A stretch of 64,000 bases of DNA from contig CAVQFB010000011.1 of the NCBI GenBank assembly GCA_963711675.1, forward strand, positions 372,001 through 436,000. Reading direction: 5' to 3'. This DNA is from CAVQFB01 sp963711675. Lineage in GTDB: Bacteria; Acidobacteriota; Terriglobia; Terriglobales; Acidobacteriaceae. The notes beneath the pieces are model-generated. The model was given only the letters and a program-made list of their open reading frames with translations, was not told where the DNA came from and ran no database searches. The number at the start of each line of letters is the position of its first letter. Positions within the stretch are counted from its first letter, which is position 1. Positions 8,541 to 17,570 of the stretch are shown piece after piece. The position numbers were made by a program, and so were the translations under genes.

Positions 8541-9692
8541 CTAGCTGGGGATGGCGTTGTGCCCGGTGGGAGGATTCAGCAACTCTTCCCGTACGTTCTT
8601 GATCACGTAGAGCGCGCGCTGCACTCCTTGCTCACTGGTCAGGATAGGATCTTCATTTTCGACCGACAGGATGCCCTCGTAACCCACTTCCATATAGGTC
8701 CGGATAATGTTTTTCCAGGCGGCGGCGCCGTGACCATAGCCTACGGCGCGGAAAGTCTCGGAGGCGGCAGGCAGATCCTGCGGTTCAAAAGCGAAGTTCA
8801 GGACGCCGTACTTGGCCACGTTGTCCGTGAACATGACAGTGTCTTTCATGTGCGCATGGAAGAGAGCGTTATTTTTTGCCAGCAGACGAATCACAGCAAT
8901 CGGGTCGCATCCCTGCCAGAACAAGTGGCTGAGGTCGCAGTTGGCTCCGATCTCCTCGCCCACAGCGTCGCGCAACCGGAGCAGAGTTTTGGGATTGTAG
9001 ACAACAAAACCGGGGTGCATCTCGAAGGCGAGTCTGTGCACGCCGTGCTCGCGGGCGAACTTCGCCGCCTGCTTCCAGTAAGGAATCACCTTCTCGTTCC
9101 ACTGCCAGTCGAGTACTTGCGCGTACTCCGGCGGCCAGCGGTAAGTCGCCCAGTTGGGCATGGTGTCGGTCGGGGAGCCGCCCGGACAGCCTGAGAATCC
9201 TACAATCACTTTCACGTCCAGCCGTTCCGCCAGCAGCACGGTGTTGCGGAAGGTCTGGTCGTCTCGCGCGGCAACTTTCGCGTCGGGATGCACCGGGTTG
9301 CCATGGCAGCTGAGGGTCGCCACCGCCATATTGCGATCCTCGAATTTCTTCTTCCACGCCTTGGCTTTCGCGGGATCGGCGAGCAACTCCTCGACTGGAC
9401 AATGCTTGTTGCCGGGATAGCCGCCAGTTCCGATCTCCATGGCCTCGACACTCCAACCGGACAACTTGTCGAGCATCTGATCGAGCGTCAGGTCAGGAAA
9501 GGCGGGATCAAATACGCCGATCGGAATTTTCCGCATTTTTCCCTCCGGAAGCGGAGCTGCAGGTTCTGGTTCCGCGGACGCATTGCTTAACAGGCCTGAC
9601 GCGCCGCTCGGCAGCGCGAACGCTGCGGCGGTGAGTCCTGTGGTCGCGAGAAATTCCCGGCGAGCAGCAGACTTGGGAAGATTGTCTTGCAT
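8541..9692 (-). CDS. Exported sugar phosphate isomerase/epimerase-like TIM-barrel protein
   Basis: About 383 residues, longer than the other two barrels of the operon. The start chosen is the ATG at 9692 because it places a clean twin-arginine leader (SAARREFLATTGLTAAAFALP) at the N-terminus; a longer frame exists to 9731. Metal-site candidates are Glu/His in FEMHPGFVVYNP, Asp in ANCDLSHLFW, His in LFHAHMKDT and Glu in LSVENEDP. Proteins of this shape occur in Acidobacteriota and Planctomycetota sugar-utilisation loci. It is the first gene of the operon, 39 bases ahead of the next barrel. Substrate unknown. Confidence 0.85.
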   Translation of the reverse strand: MQDNLPKSAARREFLATTGLTAAAFALPSGASGLLSNASAEPEPAAPLPEGKMRKIPIGVFDPAFPDLTLDQMLDKLSGWSVEAMEIGTGGYPGNKHCPVEELLADPAKAKAWKKKFEDRNMAVATLSCHGNPVHPDAKVAARDDQTFRNTVLLAERLDVKVIVGFSGCPGGSPTDTMPNWATYRWPPEYAQVLDWQWNEKVIPYWKQAAKFAREHGVHRLAFEMHPGFVVYNPKTLLRLRDAVGEEIGANCDLSHLFWQGCDPIAVIRLLAKNNALFHAHMKDTVMFTDNVAKYGVLNFAFEPQDLPAASETFRAVGYGHGAAAWKNIIRTYMEVGYEGILSVENEDPILTSEQGVQRALYVIKNVREELLNPPTGHNAIPS

Positions 9693-9759
9693 CGTGGCCT
9701 CGAAGATCAGTTTGCGCCCATCAAGAGACAAATGAACGGCTCAAATCGACGCGGGGAGC

Positions 9760-9765
9760 ATTATA
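9760..9765 (-). promoter_or_regulatory. Candidate -10 element of the sugar-oxidation operon
   Basis: On the minus strand a perfect TATAAT lies about 68 bases before the ATG at 9692, the first gene of the operon. No good -35 is placed at 16-18 bases; a TTCACA is 20 bases upstream, which is too far to be convincing. Confidence 0.4.
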
Positions 9766-9860
9766 ACCACGACTTCAGATCGAGGTGTGAATGGGAATCA
9801 CGAGGCACACGTAAGACACAGCGCCTAGGCGCGGCACTCTCTTGGGGCATGCGACCGATA

Positions 9861-10313
9861 CTACGGTACTGCGACGGGAACCTCAGCGATGATCTTAGGC
9901 TCCAGCACAATGGTGCAGGCCAGCGACCGTGACACCAGGCATACCCGCTCCGCCTTTTCCAGCAGGCGGCCCGCCCTTTCACGATCCTTCTCGTCGTGAA
10001 TAGTCAGCACCGGCTTCAACAGAATGCGGGTGAAGCGGAGGCCGCCTTCCTGCTTGGCAACTTCGCCCTCGGCGTTCAGTTCCAGTCCGCCGAACTCCAG
10101 CTTGGAGAACTCCGCAATCGCGCGGAAAGTCGCGGTAAAGCAGGTAGAGACGGACGCGAGCAGGAGGTGCTCGGGGGTCCAGAGACCGGGTTCGCCGCCA
10201 AACTCCGGGGGAGCTGCAAAATTGATGGTGCGGGGAATGGACTCGGCTTCTACGATGCCGCGCTTGTGCATCGTCCAGTGAGCGCTGACCTTGTAGGAAT
10301 AGCTCTTCTCCAT
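9861..10313 (-). CDS. OsmC family protein (peroxide-reducing/organic hydroperoxide type)
   Basis: 150 residues with the OsmC/Ohr two-cysteine arrangement: Cys58 in SVSTCFTATF and Cys125 in AERVCLVSR. Both redox residues are therefore present, and the protein should be a thiol-dependent hydroperoxidase in the cytoplasm. The start at 10313 is supported by AGGAGG seven bases upstream; a longer frame to 10373 adds unrelated sequence. It is closer to the general OsmC/YhfA group than to classical Ohr, judged by the long N-terminal YSYKVSAHW strand. It stands alone, with small Cys-rich and ferritin-like genes on the other strand nearby. Confidence 0.88.
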   Translation of the reverse strand: MEKSYSYKVSAHWTMHKRGIVEAESIPRTINFAAPPEFGGEPGLWTPEHLLLASVSTCFTATFRAIAEFSKLEFGGLELNAEGEVAKQEGGLRFTRILLKPVLTIHDEKDRERAGRLLEKAERVCLVSRSLACTIVLEPKIIAEVPVAVP

Positions 10314-10684
10314 GGCGAACCTCCTGTCCCGACCGTAGCAGCGCATGGACAGGCTTGCTGTGAACGGCATCACCTGCCGGCGTGATCTTCCATCGCCGAG
10401 AGCACCTCGGCGACGTGGCAGGACTTCCCGCCTGTCCTTCCGCGGGCACCTTGACTCTTCTCTTCACTCAGCGGGCGGTAGGTATATTCCCGATTGTTCT
10501 GGCTTTGTCGGCGCGAACCCGTCGGGAGACGCCGGCTGTCGTCTCTTTCTCGCCCTTCGGGCGGAGTGATTGATGTCACTCCCCCCAGTGAGGCATGTCA
10601 CAGCATTCATGTATATGCGCGCCCCAAAATACTGATCATGCGGGGGTGGGAATACCCGTTGTAGCCGCCGACGGGAGGTGAGCG
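10314..10684. other. Divergent intergenic region
   Basis: This 371-base gap separates the leftward OsmC gene from the rightward Cys-rich gene. It contains open frames in several phases, but none has family resemblance or codon character of a gene. An AT-leaning patch at 10600-10640 before the GGGAGG ribosome site at 10674 probably holds the rightward promoter; no confident -35/-10 pair was found. Confidence 0.4.
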
Positions 10685-11077
10685 ATGTCAACCGATACGC
10701 GCGATGTTCTCGAAGTTCTGAAATTCGAACTCAGCTTTCTGGAGCAGGGAGGGTACGGGCGGTCGGTCCGCACACCCTGGAAGCCGACCTCGATCTTCCG
10801 GGACTCTCTTTCCTGCCTGAATTTTAACGATCCGTCCAGGCCGCATGCCTGCAGCGAGTGCTTGCTGTATGACCTGGTTCCGCAGAATCTGCGGGAAGAG
10901 AACGTGCCCTGTCACCATATTCCACTGAATCAGAACGGCGAGACCGTCGAAACCATGGAACGGCAGTGTAACCAGCTCGAACTCGAGGAAACGGTCAAAC
11001 AATGGCTGCGCCAGGCGATCCAGAAAATTGAGACCGAACGTGCGCAACAACAAGCCGCCAGCGCTCCCAGCCATTGA
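10685..11077 (+). CDS. Small cysteine-containing hypothetical protein
   Basis: 130 residues preceded by a strong GGGAGGTGAGCG ribosome site. The middle contains SCLNF, HACSECLLYDLVP and VPCHHIP, a Cys-x2-Cys plus Cys-His-His set that could bind a metal, followed by a charged helical C-terminus (LEETVKQWLRQAIQKIETE). I do not recognise a named family. It is followed after 113 bases by another small Cys protein, then by a ferritin-like gene, all on the same strand, so a shared metal or redox stress role is possible but unproven. Confidence 0.65.
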   Translation: MSTDTRDVLEVLKFELSFLEQGGYGRSVRTPWKPTSIFRDSLSCLNFNDPSRPHACSECLLYDLVPQNLREENVPCHHIPLNQNGETVETMERQCNQLELEETVKQWLRQAIQKIETERAQQQAASAPSH

Positions 11078-11190
11078 TGTGCAGGAAGCGGGCACCGAGG
11101 GGCACCTCTTCGGTGGGGGGCCGATGAACTTCCCTTCCCGCCTGGGTGGCGGGGCCGGCCCACACACCTGGCGATGAAAGAAGGCCATTT

Positions 11191-11466
11191 ATGCTTTCCA
11201 ACTGTCTGAACCCCGCTTGCTCCGCTCCCTTTCGCTACATGAGCGAGGGCAGAATCTTCAGTCTGGAGATTCCGCCTGTGGTGAATACCTCGGCATCGAC
11301 TTCCGGCCACAGGGTTGAACGTTACTGGCTCTGCGGGAACTGTGCCATGCATCTGAAAGTCGTGGTCGAGAACGGGGAGGTCACTACCCGGCCTCTGCGG
11401 GCCGAATTCATACGTGAGCCCAGAGCATCGGCTGCCGCCGTTGGCCGCCGCCACGTACGTCGCTAA
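11191..11466 (+). CDS. Small zinc-ribbon-like hypothetical protein
   Basis: 91 residues starting MLSNCLNPAC. Two cysteine pairs, Cys-x4-Cys at the N-terminus and Cys-x2-Cys in YWLCGNCAMHLKV, are spaced like a zinc ribbon. The ATG at 11191 was preferred over an earlier in-frame start at 11146 because the motif then begins at the N-terminus. The C-terminus is basic (VGRRHVRR). Possible DNA-, RNA- or protein-binding accessory; no function assigned. Confidence 0.65.
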   Translation: MLSNCLNPACSAPFRYMSEGRIFSLEIPPVVNTSASTSGHRVERYWLCGNCAMHLKVVVENGEVTTRPLRAEFIREPRASAAAVGRRHVRR

Positions 11467-11576
11467 TCCATTTTGGGACCCGCGCGGAAATTTTCCTTCA
11501 CGAGCTGGATTATGCGTATTCAAATCCGAGTGGAAACGTTATCCTTAAACTCTGATTTTTTGTGATTGGAGGCCGC

Positions 11577-12107
11577 ATGAAACGCGACTTCGTCTCGCTT
11601 ACGGCCCAGGAAGCCCTGCACGTTGCCATCTTCATCGAAGAACGGAACGCCGAAATCTACCACCAGTTCGCGGAAATGTTCGCCGAGTTCCATGACCCGG
11701 AGTCTCTCGAGGTTGCCTCCGCGTTCTGGGACATGGCCAGCGACGAGCGCCAGCACGGAACGCTCTTGCAGAAAAGGTATTTCGAGCGTTACGGCACGCG
11801 GCCCTGCGCGGTCACCGAGGACGACATCAGCGACTTCATCGAAGTGCCCCGGCTCGAAAATGGCGACATCTTTACCATCACCAAGTTGAAGGTGGGCCGC
11901 TCTCCGCGTGAAATGGCGCTGGAAGTCGCTGCTGCCGCAGAGCAAAATGCCCTCCGTTTCTATACTCGCCTCGCGGAAACGACCGAAGATGCTGAACTGA
12001 AGGGTCTCTACGCGGAGTTCGTCGAGTTCGAGAGTGCGCACAGCGGCTGGCTGGATCGCAAGCTCGCCGAAGCACGCCGCACTACGGGAAGAACGAAGCA
12101 AGCCTAG
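11577..12107 (+). CDS. Ferritin-like / rubrerythrin-like diiron protein
   Basis: 176 residues forming a four-helix bundle. Diiron ligand candidates are Glu21/Glu22 in FIEERNAEIY, Glu57 and His60 in DERQH, Glu122 in AAAEQNALRFY, and Glu152 with His155 in ESAH. The two ExxH elements are the ferritin-like signature. There is no C-terminal rubredoxin domain, so it is an erythrin-type protein rather than a full rubrerythrin. Start at 11577 after GGAGG; a GTG-type extension to 11562 is unlikely. Probable role in iron handling or peroxide detoxification in the cytoplasm. Confidence 0.85.
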   Translation: MKRDFVSLTAQEALHVAIFIEERNAEIYHQFAEMFAEFHDPESLEVASAFWDMASDERQHGTLLQKRYFERYGTRPCAVTEDDISDFIEVPRLENGDIFTITKLKVGRSPREMALEVAAAAEQNALRFYTRLAETTEDAELKGLYAEFVEFESAHSGWLDRKLAEARRTTGRTKQA

Positions 12108-12214
12108 CGAGTACACTGTTGCCTCTTCCAGTTTGCCCGTTATCCGACTGCAATCCACGGATGGGTGAGCATTCGCGCAGATCGCTTCCGCTGCGCCGAC
12201 TTATGATTACCGAT

Positions 12215-13021
12215 CTAGCTCGATTGCTGATCGGAGTGCTTCCAGGTTGCCAACGATCCATTAGGAACTACCGTGACTTTCCGGAACTCCCCTGCTGGAC
12301 TGCAAGGAAACGCTGCCGGATTGCCCAAAGGAGCTTCGAGCATCTGATCAGGAGAGGCTGGCGAGTGCCGCCGAACCACTGGGGGTGAGGACCTCAGTTG
12401 CTGCCACTGAAGCACAAGATCCGCCGAAAGGATCGAGAAGGCAAGGCACGCCCAAACAATAGTTTCGTTCGCGTGGACGTCGAGATTCTCCAATCCGGTC
12501 ACGCCACCGATCACTCGCACCTCAAGAAAAACCAGTGCGACCGCAAAGCTGCGAGTCATCCATTGCCGGTGCTCCTGAACCTTCCCTTTCAGAATGAAGG
12601 CCATCGCAATCCCGGTGGTAATCATCCACAACGCGGCGTCCACGGCGGCGGCAATACTGAAAGATCGGGGATCGCCCATGCGCTCCTGGAAGTACTGGAT
12701 GTAAAAGCCGAGTGGCGCAGCCACGAATACACCTGCGACATAGATTCGGCCGACTACACGATGGAGCCGCCTAAAACGATGGCGAAGCCGGTCGGAGAAC
12801 TGCATCGGGCCCAGCAGCAGAGCGCACGCGCCGGCGATTCCATGTGGCAACAGCCACCACTTAAAGGGTTCGTAGTGCTGCCACATCGGATCCTTCGGAT
12901 GCACCAGAAAACTCTCATCGTGAAGGATAACGTAGGCCAACATCAGGCCGATGACAGCAAACAGCAAATATTTTGGACGTAACCACGAGCTCGGCTTGAG
13001 CGCTGTCGCTATGGTTGACAT
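12215..13021 (-). CDS. DUF2306 family membrane protein
   Basis: 268 residues with about six hydrophobic segments (KYLLFAVIGLMLAYVILHD, WLLPHGIAGACALLLGPMQF, LHRVVGRIYVAGVFVAAPLG, ALWMITTGIAMAFI, FAVALVFLEVRVIGG, IVWACLAFSILSADL). The conserved HGIAGACALLLGPMQF-to-HRVVGRIYV stretch and HRQWMTRSFA identify DUF2306, a family of four- to seven-TM proteins related in layout to cytochrome-b561-like membrane proteins. The C-terminal ~55 residues are soluble and unlike the family. Function unknown. Confidence 0.82.
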   Translation of the reverse strand: MSTIATALKPSSWLRPKYLLFAVIGLMLAYVILHDESFLVHPKDPMWQHYEPFKWWLLPHGIAGACALLLGPMQFSDRLRHRFRRLHRVVGRIYVAGVFVAAPLGFYIQYFQERMGDPRSFSIAAAVDAALWMITTGIAMAFILKGKVQEHRQWMTRSFAVALVFLEVRVIGGVTGLENLDVHANETIVWACLAFSILSADLVLQWQQLRSSPPVVRRHSPASPDQMLEAPLGNPAAFPCSPAGEFRKVTVVPNGSLATWKHSDQQSS

Positions 13022-13168
13022 GGAAGAGCCTCCAGGACAGGTCGATTTCTTGAATCCGTTCCAATGACGACGGTTTGTAGAGTGCGTCTAAGAAGGAAAC
13101 CGCTGCGACGGACAGCGGTTCCCTCTTCTTCTTAAAGCTGCTACTGCCTTCTTGCCCTGTGACGCTCC

Positions 13169-14000
13169 TCAGACAGGGTTGTTCGCGCCAACGGCTTGGC
13201 CATCCCCACAATCGTTGCGTAGCTCGTTGGGAGCGCCACTGGGCGGCGGGCTGGTTGTGTTGTCGATGCAGGGGATCGCGCTCAGATATTCGTAGATGGC
13301 CTCGATCTGATGGTCGGTCATGTTGTGAAAGCATCGGCCAAGGCATGATCTGGAGAAGACTTGCCGTCGACCGGAGGCGGAATGACACGTTGCCGTAGTC
13401 GGGAATCTGGGGAAGGTGTCTGATGCAGGTCAGATGGATCTTATCGAAATCGGTTCCATGTCCGCAGGACTTCCTTGAATTGCTCAAGCGTGTGGCCGCC
13501 TTCAGGTCGCCCGGTTTTGTCCGGCGTAAGGTTGCGCGTAATGATGTCTGGACCGACATATGGTCCCGAGGCTAGCCAATAATCTGGTGGCGGATATACC
13601 CCGGAGTACCGGCGGGACAGCCTGGACCGAAGTCGGTGCCTCCTGCCAGGTAGGTAGTCGGGTCGGTTTGTCGTTGGCTGGCCAAAATAGGGGTTTCCGC
13701 CTGCGGCGTAATTGAAGTTTGGCGGGCCGCCGCCGGTGTGGCAACCGTTGCAGTCGCCGACCGCGTTGACCAGATAGCTGCCTAAGCCCACCTAATCCAG
13801 GGTCTTTTCCCTCTAGATTTAGCGGGACTGGCGATATCTCGAAACCGATGCGAACCAGTGATGCGTCGTCGTTGTCGGTTGCGTTGGTGGTTGGCCTGCG
13901 CTTGCACGCTTGGCGGAGTGCTGAACCGTTCGGTTAGCGCAATCACACCCAGCGTCAAGACAGCTGCCGATGCCATTTTGGCAAGTTTCTGTGGCTTCAT
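13169..14000 (-). pseudogene. Exported mono-haem cytochrome c family protein, multiply frameshifted
   Basis: The gene starts MKPQKLAKMASAAVLTLGV (signal peptide, from 14000). After a shift near 13790 it continues LGSYLVNAVGDCNGCHTGGG with the haem-binding Cys-x2-Cys-His. A further frame gives YWLASGPYVGPDIITRNLTP and GGHTLEQFKEVLRTG, and the last piece from near 13315 reads TDHQIEAIYEYLSAIPCIDN and stops at 13169. Three or more indels are needed. The haem motif, the likely distal region and the C-terminus are intact across the breaks. The family comprises secreted c-type cytochromes of Acidobacteriota of unknown partner. Confidence 0.75.
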
Positions 14001-14308
14001 TTGTTGTTCTCCTTTGTGCTTTGTCCAGGATCATCGCGTTGCATCCAGGCGTCGCTTCCCGGCGCATACGCATGCAATTCAAAAGCAAGGTCGTTTAGAA
14101 ATCACCCCATCAAGAATTGCCCGGATACGTGCCGGGTGGTGCTCACACTGGGGCGCATGATGTTTCAGTTTGAGCAGGCAGGCAATGGAGAAGGTCTGGA
14201 GAATCGTGTATTCACGCCTGTACTCCGAACTTGCTGAAAAGTCTGGTCTTATTAACCGTCCAAGAAGGGATGTAGAATTACAACCTCATAGGTGGAGAAT
14301 CCTCAACC
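14001..14308. other. Divergent intergenic region
   Basis: About 310 bases between the leftward cytochrome gene and the rightward winged-helix gene. It is moderately AT-rich around 14240-14290 (a likely promoter zone for the regulator) and carries AGGTGGAG shortly before the GTG at 14309. No gene, RNA or repeat was recognised. Confidence 0.35.
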
Positions 14309-16681
14309 GTGGCTGCAGACCTGATCAGATTCGAGGATTCGAACTGGACCTTCGCGCCTACCAAGTGCGGCGTTCCGGCCGCACGCTGAAGCTGGAACGA
14401 ATCCCCATGGAAGTCTTGTTCCTGCTGGTGGAGCGGCGGGGCCAGTTGGTAACGCGGGAAGAGATCATTGAAAAGCTTTGGGGCAAGGACGTCTTCCTAG
14501 ATACCGATAACGCAATCAATACTGCGATCCGGAAAATCCGCCAAGTCCTCAAGGACGATCCCGAACAACCGCGCTTTATCCAGACCGTCACAGGGAGAGG
14601 TTACCGATTTATAGGCCAGATATCCGAGGATTGTCTGTCCCACCCGCTAAAGCGCCAGATCAGGAGCAACCGGTTTCGAGTTCGAGTCCAAAAGCCGCAA
14701 CCGCTCGGGAGCCCCAACGGTATTGGAAAGCACTGGAGGCTGATTGTTGCCGCACTATCGCCGCTGTGCTGGCGTTGTCAGTCGGCTGGTTACTTCTATC
14801 TTCCGCCGCACTCCGAAGCTCACGGACAAAGACACGATTGTCCTCGCCGACTTCAGTAACACGACGGGCGATCCCGTATTTGACGGAACGCTGACGGCAA
14901 GGCTTGGCGGTGCAACTTGAGCAGTCGCCTTTCCTCAGTCTCATCTCAGAGGAGCGCATCCAGCAGATGCTGAGGCTGATGGGCAAGCCAGCCGATGCCC
15001 GACTTACTCCAGAGATCGCCCGGGAAATCTGCGAACGAACTGCAAGTGCGGCCGTCCTCGACGGCTCGATTGCAAGCCTCGGAAGCCAGTATGTGTTGGG
15101 GCTACGCGCAAAGGACTGCCGCACGGGAGATGTTCTTGATGAGGAGCAGGTGCAAGCGGCAAGAAAAGAAGACGTTCTGAATGCGCTTAAGCCAAATTGC
15201 AAGCAGGTTCAGAACCCGTGTTGGCGAATCACTCACCACGGTTAAGAACCACGACACTCCTCTCGCCGAGGCCACGACGCCCTCACTCGAAGCCTTGAAA
15301 GCCTACAGCGCCGGCTGGCAGGTTTCATTTTCCTCGGGTTCGGCGGCCGCAGTGCCCTTTTTCAAGCGCGCCATCGAGATTGACCCCAATTTCGCCAGCG
15401 CTTACGCGGCGCTGGGCCGCATGTATGGCGACATCGGGGAATCGGCCCTTTCTGCGGAGAATACCAGCAGAGCCTATCAACTGCGGGATCGCGCCAGTGA
15501 CCAGGAGAGGTTCTTTATTTCCGCTCACCTACGATTTGCAGGTCACGGGAAACCTGGAGAAGGCGCAACAGACCTGCGAGTTGTGGGTGCAAGCTTATCC
15601 TCGTGCGTGGTTACCCCACGCGCTGTTGGCAGGGGGAATCTACCCTGCGATCTGGGCAAATATGAAAAGTCCGTCGAGGAAGCCAAAATAGCTCTCGGTA
15701 TCGACCCGGACTTTTCCATAGGATACAGCCTTCTTGCCGACAGCTACGTGGCGCTGGAGCGCACTGCTGAAGCGGAGAAGACTCTGCAGCGAGCGTCCGA
15801 GCGCAAACTTGAAATCCCCGATTTCAATGTCCAGCGATACGTCATTGCCTTCTTGAAAGACGACAAGACAGGAATGGAGCGGGAAGCCGCTCTGCCTCGG
15901 GAAAAACCCGGCGTGGATGACTGGATGTCCAACGCCGAAGCGTTCGTATCGGCCTATTCCGGTCACTTGGAAGAGGCCAGGAAGATGTCACGACGGGCAG
16001 CGGATTTGGCTCGGAAGGCGGAGCGGCGGGAAACCGAGGCACTTTACGAAGCGGATGCGGCGGTGCGGGAAGCCCTGTTCGGAAATGTATCGACCGCAAG
16101 GCAGAGAGCTGTGGACGCACTTGAGCTTTCAAAGAGCAGGGATGTGGAATATGGAGCTGCCTTTGCGCTAGCTCTCTCGGGAGATTCTTCTCGATCTCAA
16201 GCGACTGACGGAGGATCTCTCTAGGCGCTTCCCGGAGGATACGATAGTCCGATTCACATATTTGCCGACGCATCCGCGCACTTCGTGGCGTTGAACCACA
16301 GCCAGCCGTCAAAGGCGATCGAGCTGCTGCAAACCGCCATTTCTTATGAAGGCGGAACTCCGATCGAGGGCGGCTTCTGAATTTCTTTTGGGAGCGGGTA
16401 CTCTCTACCCAGCCTATGTCCGTGGCCTGGCCTATTTGGCCGCACATCAGGGCGCCGAAGCCGCTGCGGAATTCCAGAAAATTCTCGATCACCGCGGTAT
16501 CGTGCTCAGCGATCCCATCGGCGCATTGGCGCACCTGCAATTGGGCAGGGCTTACGCACTGTCGGGTGATAAGACCAAGGCAAAATCCGCCTATCAGGAT
16601 TTCCTTACGCTCTGGAAAGATGCGGACCCGGACATCCCCATTCTGAAGCAGGCCAAGGCCGAATACGCGAATCTGAAATAG
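14309..16681 (+). pseudogene. Winged-helix DNA-binding / TPR protein, multiply frameshifted
   Basis: A GTG at 14309 opens MAADLIRFED, and after a one-base loss at a T run near 14337 the next frame continues FELDLRAYQVRRSGRTLKLE and the OmpR/PhoB-like effector helix-turn-helix (REEIIEKLWGKDVFLDTDNA, RFIQTVTGRGYRFIG). After a membrane-like segment (IAAVLALSVGWLLLSSA), further frames give DTIVLADFSNTTGDPVFDGT, LTPEIAREICERTASAAVLD, TPSLEALKAYSAGWQVSF and TPR repeats, ending GALAHLQLGRAYALSGD and the stop at 16681. At least four shifts break it. Intact relatives are CadC-like membrane-bound regulators or, with a kinase N-terminus, Ser/Thr kinases. The ligand is unknown. Confidence 0.8.
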
Positions 16682-16907
16682 CGGCGTTGCGACCTTGTGG
16701 AAGTTGGGACTAGGGCGGACTTCCGACGACGCGGGTCAGAAGTCGGCTTGAGGAAGGCGGTACGATCAGAATCAGGAACGAGAAACGCCGTTGTTTCCGC
16801 AAACAAAACCAGGTCGTGGTTCGTCGGCGATCCGGAAGTTTTTCGTCTGCGTGTTGTCTCAGGGGCCGAGGTCGTGACGTGGTACCCTGGGAATGATTCG
16901 GCTGAAT

Positions 16908-17401
16908 TTACTTCTGCGGTGCGGCGCCCATGTCCTGGGGGAAGGATTTCAGCGCTACCTGTGTGGTTTTCGCCTGCGTCTTCTTGTTTGCATCGGTAGT
17001 CGACTCCGTCAGCGTGCCTCTCAGGATGTAGTAGGCTTCGTCTCCCGGATTCTTCCCTTCTCCGCGATCGAAAGCACCCTTGAAGTCGAACCACACGCCG
17101 TGCACGGTTTCGGTGGTGAAAACCAGCTTGTTTCCGTCCAGTTTGCCAGCCTTGAAGAAGTGATCCAGGAAGACGCCTTTGTCGCTGTCGAGATCGCCGT
17201 AGCGGGAGACAAACCCGGTCACGTGACCCGCGTCTTCCACCGTGATCTGGACGAATTCTCCTTCGCGAAGAAAGGTGTACATGCCGGAATAGTCCGGAGA
17301 AGTTGCGGTGCGGCGGCAGGGCCCACGACGGGAGGATTCTGCCCGGCAACCAGTCCGGCGCACCAAATCAAGATCCCAGCAAAGACCGCAATTTTTTTCA
17401 T
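16908..17401 (-). CDS. Hypothetical secreted protein, one frameshift
   Basis: The N-terminal frame starts at 17401 with a good signal peptide (MKKIAVFAGILIWCAGLVAG, cleaved near QNPP). A one-base shift near 17310 leads to the main part: DYSGMYTFLREGEFVQITVE, GHVTGFVSRYGDLDSDKG, VFLDHFFKAGKLDGNKLVF and the end FPQDMGAAPQK. The body resembles a small beta-rich extracellular protein. I do not recognise a named family, though similar short exported proteins are common in Acidobacteriota. It is convergent with the winged-helix/TPR gene. Confidence 0.65.
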
Positions 17402-17531
17402 TCCGACACTCTCCTGGCCCGATGTTTCCACCGGCCGTACCCAGTGACAACCGTTTCACTCGCTGTGTGAATTCATTAGATCATGCCACACCGGATGGCC
17501 CTTCCGATTTCGTGGCTAGTTACTCAGGGGC

Positions 17532-17537
17532 TATAAT
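17532..17537 (+). promoter_or_regulatory. Candidate -10 element of the TonB-like gene
   Basis: A perfect TATAAT lies 33 bases before the ATG at 17571. The -35 position (TTCGTG) is weak. Based on position and consensus only. Confidence 0.35.
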
Positions 17538-17570
17538 GAAGCACATTTTTGTCGTGTTCCAGCTTGCAGT

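Noticed and set aside
12398..12982. 194-codon frame antisense to the DUF2306 gene
   Set aside because: Shadow frame; the minus-strand product has clear membrane helices and the DUF2306 pattern.
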